The notes under the pieces were generated by a model, which was given only the letters and a program-made list of their open reading frames with translations, ran no database searches and was not told where the DNA came from. A stretch of 64,000 nucleotides of DNA. Source: Podospora bellae-mahoneyi (lineage: Eukaryota; Ascomycota; Sordariomycetes; Sordariales; Podosporaceae). Position 1 is the stretch's first letter, and every line of letters begins with the position of its first letter. Positions 23,866 to 36,286 of this stretch are shown here, one piece after another. Position numbers and translations under genes: made by a program. Where the stretch lies: contig NC_085881.1 of assembly GCF_035222275.1 (NCBI RefSeq), positions 1,116,001-1,180,000 on the forward strand, read 5' to 3'.

Positions 23866-24739
23866 GGTTAGGTGGTGGTAGCAATGCCAGAGAGCAATTC
23901 AGGCGGTAGGAATAAATGTGAAAGAAATGCTGCTACCGTGTCATAATCTTTCATCTGCGCAAACAAAAGTGTTTGGTGGTATTGCGGGAGAAGTGAATGG
24001 AATGCGACCCAACCCTCGAAATGATGTCGCGTTACAAAAGAGCTTCTGCAAGCTGGCTGCAATTGGAAGTGTGGAGCACGGACCACCCTGGCCATCAAGG
24101 TTGCCACATGGCCGGCAGGCAGCTCAATATGAATCAAAACAACGGACAGGAGAAATCACCAAATCTCGAAGTAAAAGCTCAACAATTGGGATGGGGAAGA
24201 AAGAGCCAAAAGCTCACCGGCCAACTCTTAGAGGTGAGCCGGCTATGAAACGCTCGGTAGGGGGTTTCAATATTCCTTGAAGGCCATCTCGAAAGACAGG
24301 GCCTCACTGAAGAATCGAACTCAGGTGTCCACGGAGCAGTGTTTTCACACCGGGCATTGTTCGTTGCCTGATCTGGGTGCGCTTACATCTTACCTGCTGA
24401 GCCATCTGACCTTTCCAGTTACCAAATGAGTGCATAGGCACTTGGTGGAAGGAGCACGGTTGACCTAATATATAGACCATGGTTGTAAGAGTATTATATT
24501 AACACAAATGCCTGCCCTTCCCAGCTCCCTTTTCCAGTCTCCTGTTGCCATATATACCAGACACACATTGCCGCCCCACATACCCTACAATAAATAAAAA
24601 GAAAAAAGTATGCAAAACTAAAGCGCTCGACGAAAACAACCATGGCCAAACACAGCTAGCTGCAAGTCGCAAAAAAACGCTCTCCAAAAGCACATACTAG
24701 AATGTTCAAGAAAAAAAGGTTCCTAAAAGTATCGCCCGC
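23866..24739. other. Spacer with a tRNA-like element
   Basis: Contains the tRNA-like repeat at 24300-24475 and the 3' side of the palmitoyltransferase gene. The 120-codon plus-strand frame at 23918-24280 has no recognisable features and is probably chance. Confidence 0.55.
24300..24475 (-). repeat. tRNA-like (SINE-type) element, copy A
   Basis: On the minus strand a good polymerase III A box (TGGCTCAGCAGG, 24404-24393) is followed about 80 nt later by a B box (GAGTTCGATTC, 24322-24312). The spacing is about 35 nt longer than in a normal tRNA, and flanking bases form only partial acceptor and T-arm pairings. A TATATATTAGGTCAA stretch lies about 60 nt upstream and is shared with the element at 42440-42622. 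This fits a tRNA-derived SINE or a decayed intron-bearing tRNA gene rather than a working tRNA. Confidence 0.5.
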
Positions 24740-26552
24740 TCAATCAACCCCATCATCATCATCCTCCCTATCATACTCCCTCCTCGGCGTACTCGCACCA
24801 CTGCCCATCCCCCCCCGCCTCGGTGAACTCGTCCCACTTCCTCCCTGTCCTAGTCTGGGACTGCTAATCAGCAACGGACTCCTCGCCCCGGCACCCCACC
24901 GCCCATTAGTCACCACATTCATCGCTATCCTCTCCTTCCTCGCCCTAATCTCCTCCTTTTTCACCTGTTCAGTCTGCTCCTCTTCATCAATCTCGTTATC
25001 AATCTCCTCCAGCTCATCCTCCACCGTCCGCCCGGCGGGACTTAACCTCCTCAGATTAACATCCTGCTGCCCAGCTCCAAGCCCGGGGCTGGCGGGATCG
25101 TCCACATAGAGGTTGGGATCGCGGCCCAGTATCCTGTCGGCTTTGCTTTGCGCCTTTCTGTGACCAGGAGAAGGCAAAGGTGACGGAACTCTGCTGGCCG
25201 GTCTGGAAGGCTGTAAATAATGTCTCCCTGCTCCGCCATCCACTCTCACCATGGGCGGTTGAGGATCAGGCTCAGGGTAATCCGAATCAGCCCCCCAGCC
25301 TGCCACCCGCTCTCTTTCCCGTTGCTGTTCCCGCTCTCTTGCGATCCTGTCTCTCGCCTCAAGCCACTCGGGACTGGGCTCCCAGCTCCAGCCATCGCCA
25401 GTCGTGTTGCAGATTGGAATCGGCCATAATAGCGGGACAGGGCCAAACAAATGAAGCAGGTTCCTCTTGGCGCCGAGGTCGAAAGCATTGGGAAGTTTGG
25501 TTGCATCCTGCTCGTCCATGAATTCTTCATAGCGCTTGCGGGCCCGGTACTGCTCCATTTCAGAGGGTGTAAATCTCCTCGAGCCAGCTTGCAACTCGGG
25601 GTTGACGGAGGGATGCGAGGGTTCTTGACGAAGTTCCTCGCCTTCTTCAGGCCGAGTGACACCCGGAATTGCGTTTTGATGAATATCGAGGAGTTGTTGA
25701 CCGTAAGAAGGGAGCTGGACGCCTTGACCGGGAGTGTGTTGGTTGATGTAGGTCCTGTGCATGGATTCCCTGAGAGGGGTCAAATATCTAGTTTTCTCCA
25801 AGCACTCGATGGTTGTTTGGCCTCTGGTAGCGAGATAGATATGCCACCCTGTGAATGCCCCGACTACAATGCCGATGATACCGGCAACGATGGCAAGGCA
25901 GATGTAGTTAACTGGCATGAGATTCTCGACGTAAGTAGTGTTGGCGAAGATCTCTTCCCAGACCCAGCTGGCGGAGCCAAGGAAGGCGTATAGAGAGAAA
26001 ATCGTGGTATAGATGAGAAAAAGGAGGAAGGCCTTGTGGTTTCGAAGACCGATGCAGGTTGCTAGCCAGGGGCAGTGATGGTCCATCTTGAGGACACACC
26101 GGCGGCAGGTGGAGCAATGATGGGCGCGGTCGGGCTTCCGAGCCTGGCATTTCTTGCAGAAACGGAGCTCGCCATTGGACTTGACGGTGTATGATGTGGC
26201 CGAAGGGGCGGCGTGGGTCGGTAGCGTGCTGTAGCCATGATCGTTCGTCGTGCTTCCCGGTGGTGTAAATACGGCAGTGGTGTAGCACCAGTTGAGCATG
26301 GCGTAGAGGGCAAAGCCAACAAGTTTATAAGTGGTACCTATCGGTAAGGCGAGACTCGTCAGTGTGGTTGGGTGACATCGAGGTAACAAGCAACATACCC
26401 AGCCATTCCACCCTCGATGGCACAGAGCAGAGATCCCACAACACATAGACGGCCCAAGTTGTTATCCCATACACGAATGCCAAGGGAAAATACGTGGCGC
26501 AAGTGCAACATGTGCGCTCAATCTTTCTCGCCCACCGGCGAGCGCTTCCCAT
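24740..26552 (-). CDS. PFA3: DHHC palmitoyltransferase (PFA3-like)
   Basis: Minus-strand exons 26552-26399 and 26337-24740 (61-nt intron, donor GTATGT) give 583 residues. Exon 1 carries a first membrane segment (FPLAFVYGITTWAVYVLW) after a basic, Cys-rich start. The zinc-binding CRD (FCKKCQARKPDRAHHCSTC) leads to catalytic DHHC at 137-140, and two further membrane segments follow (FLLFLIYTTIFSLYAFLG and ICLAIVAGIIGIVVGAF). Yeast Pfa3 S-acylates the vacuolar fusion factor Vac8. The long C-terminal tail is hydrophilic and Ser/Pro/acid-rich. An in-frame ATG upstream (near 26688) could extend the N terminus by some 45 residues; I chose the start beside the conserved RRWARKIER block. Confidence 0.88.
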
Positions 26553-28403
26553 GTTTTCTGTCGAGGATTCGCAATCGTGGGATGGTGCTTCGAGAATAGG
26601 GGGAAACTGTCTGGTCGCGGAACGAGCAACTGGAAGGATCGGGGAGGGTGATGGCGGAGGGGATCTGGATAACGGCGTTGCATCCATCAGTTGTCGGTAC
26701 AATCGGGGCACCGTGAATTATGGATTCATCGCTGGTGGTTCGAGTGGTGGACTTGTCGAGAAAAAGAACAAGGGGCAAGGCGGCTGGCTGTCAGTTTAGT
26801 GTTTGAAGTTGATGGCGACGGCAATTACAGGGGTCTCTCGCCTTGTGTTGCTGCCAGCCTCAGCCTCAAACACACTGAGCCAATGGGGTCCCCGTGTCAC
26901 TGACAGCCCGGGACAACGCTCGGGCCGCATGAACGGTTTGGCCCCTGATTTCCGGCTTCATGGGACCGTTGAAGACTTCTATATAGAATTCTGCTTGCTA
27001 CAGACATGTATTGACGATTGTACTTTGGTTTTGACTACTACATTACTCTCAAGAATATGCTGATCATTGTGGTTTGGCAAGAGAAGACCTATCTGTCAAT
27101 TGAATATCGAAACCTGGACTACGCTGTGACTGGCCAATTCTGTCCAGAGGCGCTCTTGGTATCTTAGACTGAGGGTATGCTTTAGCATCGAGCATAGTTT
27201 TGAACTACTACAGATATCCATGATCAATATGAAGAGATGCCGGGAACATAAAGTCAGGATCTTCCGGGTAGCCTCACCTCGCTCAGCATATCCGCCCCCC
27301 AGTAATGCTGCAAGTCAAGAGATTGAAGCGAAAAAGCATGCCATTGGGTATCACCAGCTCAGACATGCAGTTGTTTCTGCGTTGTGGCATGGCGGTGAAG
27401 CTCTTCCGGCCAGTGCCAGCTGAAGTTCGGCGGAAATGCACTTGGCAGATTCGCTGTCACATGCAACTACTGACGACATTGCTGGGATGGTGGATATGCA
27501 GGAAATGAAAAGCCGTCTAGGGGCTAGCTGCATAGGCACGGTACCTTGCGTAAATCCTCCGTAGATGACGGAAGCTCTTCTCCATGTACATAAAACCAGG
27601 CATTTAAACACGCCTCTACAAGACTCCCAAAAGCTCGGGTTTTCCGCTCTTGCATGCCGTATCAGACCAACCGTTCATCCCCCGGTAACGAATCACGCAA
27701 TCAGATCGCACCCAGCCCGTGTTCAAGCTCACTGAGCCTGCAGCCACATCGGGACACGTGAAGATAACGGGCCAGTGGAGAAGGGCCAAGGCAAGTGAGA
27801 GAGCCAAGACAGCGCCTAGATCTGCGACCACCGTGGACAGGGAAGGGGAAAAAAAAAGCTCGATAAGATCCATCTCGTCGCCAAATCCTGGCCGCTATTT
27901 TTCTCGTGCCGGATAAAACCCCATCGCCATCGTCTGATTTGCCAGACGCCCAAAAGAAATCCCAGATGGGTCGTGAATCTAGAGCCTTTACAGCAGGACA
28001 CCACAATAACGGACCCATCCCTCCTCCTCCAGCAGGTGCCTAGCACCACCACACGCCTCGAACCACACAACTCCCCATCTGCCTTTCCCCCTCTCCTCCC
28101 CCTCCCCCTCCTCCTGCGCACCATTTTCGAGCCTGCCATTCCGCCGTTCGATCGACACTCGTCCCGCGACAAGCTCACGATATTCGATCGATCGATCTGT
28201 CTCGAATACGCATCTAGAAACAAACACTCGCTTGGCAAGCTCCCCGAGACCACCATCGACGTCCTCTCTCGCCCTCGCTGGTAGCCCCGCTACCTTGCAC
28301 GTCGCACGACGCCTTTTGAGCCACCAAGCACCTATATTCCTTTTAAAGTGCACTCCTAGTGGGGAGGGGCACTGCGGGGGAAGAACACTCGCCCGCCGCA
28401 AAC
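26553..28403. other. 1.85-kb divergent promoter region between PFA3-like and ICE2 genes
   Basis: Pyrimidine-rich sequence at 28010-28300 is a likely leader of the ICE2 transcript. Several frames of 60-145 codons overlap there on both strands, without domains. Nothing else stands out. Confidence 0.5.
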
Positions 28404-29769
28404 ATGTGGTGGCTCATCAACGCCTGTTCGAGTGCCATTTTCCTGTTCAGCATCGTCCTCTCGATACCAATCGCTTTCGATGTCGGGGGCCGTGATGCTG
28501 GCCTGGCTTATTCGCTATCACTTTTCCTTTTCTACATTTTCTACAGTACCAGCAAGCTTATAACGCCAGAGAAGTCTCGGATACGCTGGTTCTTGAAGAG
28601 TCTGGTTGGGTTATCACAATGGATTGTTATACCCGCATTGTTGATTTGGGCTCTCAACCGTTTCTCGGTCGATGCCGATAGTGCCAACTGGGTGTCACGT
28701 ACGTTTGCCCACGTTACAGGGCACCACAAGAGTTGGAGAGAGTGGTTTTGGGGGTCTGAAGGCTTTGTGGAAAACGTTGCGTTAGGCTCTTGGGACAATA
28801 CCTTGAGTTATTCGAGCCCTGTTTTCCAACTTCTCGAGGGCTTCTGCAGCTTGTTGGTGATCCAGGCTGCTGGTCAGATTGCGAGATGGCTGGTCAACCG
28901 GGGAAGAAGTGACACCTGGGTGGCACGTATTTTCCTCACTCCCACGCTGTTCTGTGCTCATGCTGACATTAACCCCTCAGATCACGCTCCTGATAATATC
29001 AGGTGCCATCAGCTCCATGGCCATTTACTTCTTATGGCGTGTCATGTGCTTCCCACAAATCGGCAACTTCGATGCCACGCTCATCGGCGTTGCCATGACC
29101 TCAGCCTTCTTCCTCTGCGGTTTTGGCATTGCCAGCGGCCGAGGGAATCCGATCGAGTCTTCCCTTCTTTTTGCGTACACGGTTCTCTGTGTCTATCAGA
29201 TTTTCACCGATTATCAGCCCTCGCCCGAGGCTGCCGCCGCAGCGGAAGCTGCCGCTGCTGCGCAGCCGGATTTTCCGCCTCTGCCGCCCATCCTCATGGC
29301 CTCCTACACCACTCTGATCCACATGCTCAGCAGCCTTCCGTCGGCTTTTGGTTTATCATTCCAGTTTCTTTACGCGGCATTCCAAACCATCACCCCTAGC
29401 GTCATCATCTCGCTGACATATCGCACCATCGTTTTTTATTGCGCTACGAGAATTATTCCGGCTGTTAGAGAGTTGGGTGCTCAGGCTATTATGGAAGAGC
29501 CCACGCTCGACGAAAGCGATGGCGCCAACCGTGTTCTTGGTTTTCTCAGCTGGTTTTCGCCTTCTATTCTGATTGCGGTATACACCAGTTTGCTCCTGCA
29601 GCACTTTACTATTGCCGATGGCGACGAGCTCGGCTGGACTCTCCGGGCCGGCGATGCTGGTGGCAGTACTTGGCGGTGGATCAACTTGACGGCCACCATG
29701 GGACTTTATGCCATCGAGTTGTACCTCGGTGGTGATGGTGACGGTGGCGCGCACTGGAAGACGGACTGA
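28404..29769 (+). CDS. ICE2: ICE2 family ER membrane protein
   Basis: Exons 28404-28919 and 28981-29769 encode 434 residues rich in membrane segments, starting MWWLINACSSAIFLFSIVLS with the family block FDVGGRDAGLAYSLSLFLFY. Later blocks SLLVIQAAGQIARWLVNRG and FQTITPSVIISLTYRTIVFY also fit ICE2. In yeast, Ice2 supports cortical ER inheritance and shape, and links lipid-droplet lipids to ER membrane growth. The 61-nt intron has an uncommon GTGGCA donor with a good CTGAC branch and CTCAG acceptor. The nearby, more canonical GTATTT donor would shift the frame. An Ala-rich loop (EAAAAAEAAAAAQ) lies in exon 2. Confidence 0.88.
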
Positions 29770-30690
29770 AGAAGTTTTCCCGAGAGAACATTAGCAGGGG
29801 GCCGGGGAGGTCAACGGCATGCCAATCCATGGGGCCATCCGCAGCATGGCCGATTGGAAGGGCTGTATTGAAACTCAAGCTGGATGACAATGTCCCAGCC
29901 AAACGGGATTCCTCGCCGGATACTAATCGGCGTCGAAAAGGAATTCAAAACGGGGAAAGCTATCAGAAGATCAAGGAACAGGGCTACTAAAAACCAAGGA
30001 TACTAAAGGAAAAGGGGGGACAAGAGGAGGAAGGCAAGATACCCAATGGCTAGGAAGCGCAGGTTATGGAAAGGTGATGCAAAACATATCACCAGTAGAA
30101 GAAAGATAAGCATGCAAGTCATTAACAAGATTGACTTGGCAGGACCGCTTGCACGTTCCTCACGCACAACATACGCTTTTTTCATTTTTTTTTTCTTCAT
30201 GACTTTGGCTCCTTTCAATATTGTATTCATAGTAAACAAACCAAACGGGCAACGTGGATGAGAACAGGGGATTGAGAGTCGGAAGCAACGTCTGGCTGGC
30301 TTAGGGGGCATCATGTTGCAACATCGTACAATCATACAGCGAATGGCGTTGGTGTCGTTTTATTTTCGTTTTCTTGGACTATGACCTGGGGCCGGAACTG
30401 GGACTGGAATTTGGTTGGCTGGCCGGAGCATGTATCATTTGAATTTCCATATGTCTAAGCACAACTATCAGAGCCTGCCTTTCGATCATAATCTACCGCA
30501 TAACCCCTTCTACATGTTACAAAATTCTTGCAGCATGGCATTTCTACAGTAACACAACATAAAAGAGACCCAGTATCATTAGAAAGAAAATGCATCATGT
30601 ATTATTCGCTAACCCCCATCCCATGCAAGTTGACATCTCATAACAACCAACCTCCCTCCTCTTATATAAAGCCCCCCCCCCTTTCTCTGT
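29770..30690. other. Spacer between convergent ICE2 and AIM6 genes
   Basis: Expected to hold two 3' untranslated regions. I see A/T-rich tracts but no gene or repeat. Confidence 0.5.
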
Positions 30691-32243
30691 TCAAAACAAC
30701 CTCAATATCCTCCTCCAAGTCCTAATCCTCCTCCAATCCTCGCTCGTCGCCCCCTTCAAATCATCCACATTCAACATGCCCATCCCCTCCCCAACCAGCA
30801 CCTCCCAAATCTTATTCCTCACATGAATCGGCCAAGCAGGCAGCTCCCAGTACCTGCTCACCAACCCCCTTTCCTTTGCCGCCGCCAGATGCCCCCTGAT
30901 CTTGGCCAGCTGCCCAGCTGTTGGCTCGCCCCCCTTCCACCACTGGGTAATACCTATCGACCTGAAGAAGCTCACCGAGGCATAATAGGAGTTGGAGCTG
31001 TTATATGGGGAATCGGGTAGAAGTTTATCAAGCGGGGCGTCAAAAAACGCGTCGCGGTCAGGAGGAGAGGTCGAGTTGGAGTATTTAGCGGTGGTGGTGG
31101 TGGTGGTGGTTGGGTAAGGGGGTGTCAAAATGAGGTCAAAGGGTGTATTCCCCGTGCCCACAACCGTCACAGGCCTCGAGTGAAATTCCCCATCCTTATA
31201 AAACGAAAGCCATCCCCTTTCCCTCAGGGGATCAAGTTGCCTCAGCACGTGCGGCCAAGTCTCATGACCCGAGGTCTTGAGATCAATCAGCAAGACCAAA
31301 GTCTGACCAGGGTCGACGTCAAAGACTCCGTTGAGCGTCCCGTTGTAGTACAGTGTTTTGGGGTTTTGCTTCTCCAAGATGTCGACGATGGGGTTGACGT
31401 AGAGGGATTGAAACGTGCGGTTTACTTGCAAGGAAGCCAGGTCGTGGCCGACAAGCAGGTCGTTGTTGAATAGCCAGACGTCGGCTTCTACTCCTGTACA
31501 CCCCGCGTAGAGGGCGTCGAATAACGGGACGCGGCGCCAGTAGTCGTTGTGGGAGTGGCAGGGGAGGGGGGTGACGTCCCGGAGGAAGTCAGTTGGGTAC
31601 CAGGAGAGATCCTCCGTGCCGGTGTTGGGTTGGCCCCAGTTGACAAAGGGGTCGTAGTCGTTGTGGCGGGCGCCGATGAGGGAGTCTTTGATGGCGGAGA
31701 GGAGGTTGAGGAGGAGGATGAGGGCTCTGAGCGGGGGTGTCAGTGAAACTATCATAGAATAGATGAGTGCAGGTATAAACAATAACAAAAAAAACACACA
31801 TACAACAATCCTACTCCAAGCACCGTAAGCCGCAATTGCAACCCCCACGACTTCCACAGCCCCTTCTTCCTCTGCCCTCCTCTCCCATGCCGTGATGATG
31901 GTTGCCCGCATTTGCTGCAGCTCGCTGGCTCACCATTCACCGTCTCCACACCCTGCTCTTCATGCTCAAGTTCGCTGCTGGGAATCTCGGTGTATTCCAC
32001 CTTTACACCGCCCAGCTTCCTCTTTTCAAGTGACGCCATGACAGAGGAGCGTATCCTGGCAAAAAACCCGCTCGTTTGGTGTTGTTGTTGTGGTTGTGGT
32101 TCAGTTTCGAGGATGAAGGTGGTCGGAGTTGGCGGCGTCGATGACGATGATGGCGGCGATGGTCTCGGCGGATCCACTGTCTCCTCCCCGACGATCTCCA
32201 TGCTGCTGGCAGACGGCCCCACCGAGACCACTTCTGGGCGCAT
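30691..32243 (-). CDS. AIM6: AIM6-like PLC-type phosphodiesterase family protein
   Basis: Minus-strand exons 32243-31804 and 31726-30691 give 491 residues. Exon 1 is polar and low in complexity, and ends in a hydrophobic run. Splicing (donor GTATGT, branch CTGAC, acceptor CTCAG, 77 nt) extends this into one membrane segment: RLTVLGVGLL joined to ALILLLNLL. The catalytic-like domain follows, with PCHSHNDYWRR, GVEADVWLF and LLVGHD, the pattern of the PLC-like phosphodiesterase superfamily seen in Aim6 (altered inheritance of mitochondria). A Thr-rich insertion encoded by GGT repeats (31091-31113) sits mid-domain. Biochemical activity is not established for Aim6. Translating straight through the intron meets a stop in the exon 1 frame, so splicing is needed. 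Confidence 0.87.
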
Positions 32244-33057
32244 TGATGTGCTGGCTTGTGATTTTTGGATTGTACACGCTTATAGATATGGCTGTTTTCT
32301 GTTGATGAGTTGAGGATGTTGCCAGATAGGTAACTGTTGATGTGACCTATTGTAGGAGAAAAGAGACAAATCAACGGCTGAAAGGCACATGACACTCGCC
32401 ACTCGATGCTGCCCTTGTACTTCACTGGGGAAACAGCTGGCCTGGAAACGTGTGAGCATGAGAGGTCAAGAAGGCACAAACCAGAAAAAAATCAAACTGG
32501 GACGAGGCAACGAGAAGAAGACAACGTTTATAGTAATCCACTGGCAATTGGCCCGCCGGGGTTTTGGTCATGAAGAAGGCGTTTAGGTTGGTCTGGACCC
32601 TGACATGGTTACACTCATGGCTTGCTGACTGCTGCCGTTAACCTGCCACCTGATGCTGTGCCGGATCCCACAATGTTGTTCAGTGGGGTTTGGGTTGCAT
32701 AGCTTTGACAATGCCTATTACGAATGAGGATACTATGAACGGATTCCAACCAGCAGCGAAGACGACGATATTGATTGGTTTGAATTGTCAGATGGGATGA
32801 ACTGGAGATGTCAAAAGGTCAGCGCGATATGTAAGTCCCAACTGAGGGTTAGGGTCACTCCTCCACTTCAGCCCACTCCGGCCCCACCCACTATCTTATC
32901 TTATCGTCCCAATCGGCGCGACCAGCCAAAAAAAAGTTTTGGAGTAGTCGCAGCTCAATCAAACTCGCCCATTTCTACAGGTTCAAATCGCATTCCAAAC
33001 CACAACCACCCCGATCCCCACCAACCCATCACCAAGTCGCACACCAAGCACGACAAG
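32244..33057. other. Divergent promoter region between AIM6 and EBP2 genes
   Basis: Promoters for both flanking genes must lie here. A telobox-like AGGGTTAGGGTC sits at 32845-32856, about 200 bases before the EBP2 start. No other gene is visible. Confidence 0.55.
32845..32856 (+). promoter_or_regulatory. Telobox-like motif upstream of EBP2
   Basis: AGGGTTAGGGTC matches the TTAGGG telomere-repeat type. Telobox elements bound by Tbf1/Myb-type factors occur in promoters of ribosome-biogenesis genes in several fungi and plants, which suits the downstream gene. A single copy could be chance. Confidence 0.35.
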
Positions 33058-34346
33058 ATGGCCAAGAAGGGCGCAAAACTCGCCGCAAAGGCGCCAATCG
33101 CCAAGTCGCAATCAAACGGAGTCACAGACAAGAAGAACAGAAGAAAGTCCAACGACCCACCAGTCGAAGCCCCCATCGCCGAAACCAACGAGGACGAAGA
33201 GTGGGAAGATGAAGACAGCGAGGAGGACTCCAACTCGGAAGAAGAAGGGGGCGGCGTCGACTTTTCCAAACTAGAAGACATCAACGACTCCGACTCCGAC
33301 TCAGAAATCAACAATTCCAACTCCGAAAACGAGGACAACGACGACGAAGAAGAAGAATCCGAAATCGACGTCGACGACCTCAACCTCGACGACATGGACC
33401 CCGAAGAAAAGGAAGAACTCGCCGCCACCACCCGCGTCCGCCAAACAATCAACAACAAGGACGCCCTCCTCGCCGCCCTGAAGCGCATCTCCCTCGTGCC
33501 CACCGACATCAAGAAGGCCGCCTCGGTCCCCTTTGCTTACCACATGACCCTCGTCACGTCCAAACCCACCCAAGATGTCATCCCCTCCATCGACGACGAC
33601 CTCGAGCGCGAGCTCGCCTTCCTCAATGCGGCGCGCGAGTCGGCTCTCAAGGCGAGGAACTTGCTCAAGAAGGAAGGGGTGCCGTTTACGAGACCTACCG
33701 ATTACTTTGCCGAGACGCTCCGCAGTGATGAGACGATGGAGGCGGTGAAGCAAAAGATGATTGAGGCCGCAACGGCAAAGAAGGCTTCTGCCGAGGCGAG
33801 GAAGCAGAGGGACTTGAAGAAGTTTGGAAAGCAGGTTCAGGTGCAGAAGCAGCAGGAACGGGCCAAGGAGAAGAGGGCCACGTTGGAGAAGATTAATGAG
33901 TTGAAGAAGAGTATGTTTTCCGTACTCCCTATTCCCCGTGCAATTTTAGCTAACACACAGAAATAGAACGCAAAGACGGCGGCTCTGCCTCTCTCGGTGC
34001 GAGGGAAGCAGACGACATGTTTGATGTCGCTGTTGATAACGAGCTTGGCGGCGGCAACAAGGCTAGCGGCAAGAGAGGAAGGTCAGGGGGTGATCATGGT
34101 CCTCCTAATGCCAAGCGTCAGAAGAAGAATGAAAAGTATGGATTTGGGGGCAAGAAGAGGTTCGGCAAGAGCGGCGATGCGATTAGCTCGGGGGATATGT
34201 CGGGCTTCAGCGCGAAGAGGATGAAGAACGGGGGTGGGGCGGGTGATGGGAAGAAGACGACGTTTAGTGCTATGAGTGCGAAGGCGAAGGGGAGTAAGCC
34301 TAGGTTGGGGAAGGATAAGAGGAAGGGCGGGGCGGGGAGGAGGTAA
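33058..34346 (+). CDS. EBP2: rRNA-processing protein EBP2
   Basis: Exons 33058-33910 and 33961-34346 (50-nt intron, donor GTATGT) encode 412 residues. Ebp2 is a nucleolar assembly factor for the 60S subunit and 27S pre-rRNA processing. A strongly acidic N-terminal third (EDSEEDSNSEEE and SDSDSDSE types) leads to the conserved core: KDALLAALKRISL, VPFAYHMTLVTSKP, DDDLERELAFLNAARESA, and FTRPTDYFAETLRSDE. A basic coiled-coil stretch follows, and a Gly/Lys-rich tail (KYGFGGKKRFGKSGD) that is typical of the family. Two AG acceptors lie close together at the intron end; only the one at 33960 preserves frame. The frame is open upstream of the chosen ATG, but without conserved sequence. Confidence 0.92.
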
Positions 34347-35791
34347 GCCCAGAGGTGGGGGTGGTAAATGTGTAATAGGAAGAAGGGAGTGCCTGTACAG
34401 TGATTTTTTTATGGTAATGCTACGGGGCAAAATAAATGTCTAGCGTCAACAACGGAGATATCCTGGTTGGTTTTGAGTGTCTTGGTGTTGCTTTTGAGGG
34501 TGGCTGGTGAGGTGGTGGGTTTGAAGGGGTCGTGTTTACTAACACCCTACTGGCGCAAACAACGGTTACATGATGGCGAGACTCTCCTTGTCCACAGGAT
34601 CTAGTTCACTCAATCTGTACTCGAAACATGAAGCCAAGACGGAGGGCAGCATCCCCGAGCTTTGTTCAGCTTCGGCAAGGTTGTTCCCAATAAGTTGAGC
34701 ACAAAGGAGGATTGGTCTTGGCAGTTTGCTTCTTGAAAGACCGAGACATTGTTGAGTCCTCGACAACAAAGAACAAAGCGGGATGGCTGAAGAGGGGGTT
34801 TGTATATGGGACGGCCAGTGGTTGGTCAATTCAAAGAGTTGGGTTGGTGCTCAGCTCTTTGATATTTGGGGATGTGAGTAGTAGTTTACAGGGAAGTCCA
34901 AAGTCAATTACGAGGGTGATGCAAAGTAGAAGAGCCTCATGATGGTGAATTTTGGATTTGCTATGAGTCGATCCGTCTCGGAAAAACATATATACAACTC
35001 CATCACCACCCCCATTCTCTTATTGTTGCCCTGTTCCATTCCTCCTCCGTTTCGATAACAGACTTGGTTGCGCACGCTACCAACCAACCGTTTACCTATA
35101 TACCCCCCCTTCAGGTCCTTTCCCAGAGCGTATCATCATTCTTGATCCCTCCCCGTTGAACCACCTCCGCGTCCCCCCCCCTTCCCCATAACCGTAGCCA
35201 CACCACTGACTGCCCGCCCTATGCCACAGCTAACCTATTCACACTCTCACACCAGCACCCTTCCCAAAAACATATTTCATTTCACAACGACACATCACTA
35301 TCACCATCCTCCCCGTCACAAGAGGCAGAAAAGAGGAACAAATACTCAAAACCAATACCCCTCCCCCCCCCCTTAAAAAAAAAAAACACAAAACGCTCCA
35401 TTGAATTCCCCTATCCTAAAACCAATTCGTTTACCAATTCATAAAACAGACATAACTCACATATACACACCAGAGAGAAAAAAAACACCCTTTCAGAGTT
35501 CAATGAATTCGTCTTCTTTTTGCCTAAAAAAAGGGAGGAAAAAAAGGTGGGGGGTCATGATATGAGGATTGATTTGCTCCAATCGAAACAACAACCAAAA
35601 AAACAAGCAAAAGAAAAGCAAAAGTCGAAGCGGAAGAAGAATACTACTAGTAAAAAAAAAAAAATAGGGAACATGTTTGGAAAGAACCGGACCCGACACC
35701 AACCCACCCCATGGACCGCTCACACCTACAAACTATATCTCTGCTTCAAGGTCCATTTCTGTCTGTGTTGTCTGTCTGCCCAGTTCTCCCA

Positions 35792-35861
<70 letters not shown>

Positions 35862-36286
35862 TGGTGTGAGTGTGTGGTGTGTGGTATCGTTTCGCAACGC
35901 CATGCATGCGGAAAAAAAGAAAAACAAACAAAAAAAAAAAAAAGACATGAACAAGTGCCCACATATATGCTTTGCCCCGTTCTTTCAATCCCCATCCCTT
36001 CCTCCCAAGAACGACGCCGTCAAACTACAACCATGAACCCCCAGTGCCAACCCCAGTCCCCAAACGCAACAAATCACACGCTGTGCCCCTTAACCATCAA
36101 CCCCCTAGATTTTCGTGCCAGTAGACATTAGGGATAACGCCATGCAAGAGAAGCAAGTCCCGGTATTAAAACGAGAAAGAAAACAAGCCGGGAGGGGTAT
36201 CAATAATGACCATTGTTGGGAATTTCTTTCCTCTTTCCTGTTCGCGATGAAATTCAACCTTTGCGCTTCGGCTAGCTCGCTTCGTA
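34347..36286. other. 1.9-kb spacer between convergent EBP2 and MUB1 genes, low complexity
   Basis: Runs of C and A around 35360-35390 and 35480-35660 surround a long CT/GT microsatellite at 35795-35863. Frames here translate to simple-sequence peptides and are not genes. Confidence 0.6.
35795..35863. repeat. CT then GT dinucleotide microsatellite
   Basis: About 25 CT units run directly into about 10 GT units in the 3' flank between two convergent genes. The tract is likely polymorphic. Confidence 0.92.

Noticed and set aside
35520-36131. 203-codon and overlapping frames across the CT/GT microsatellite
   Set aside because: They encode only simple-sequence Ser-Leu, Arg-Glu or Val-Cys repeats from a dinucleotide tract.
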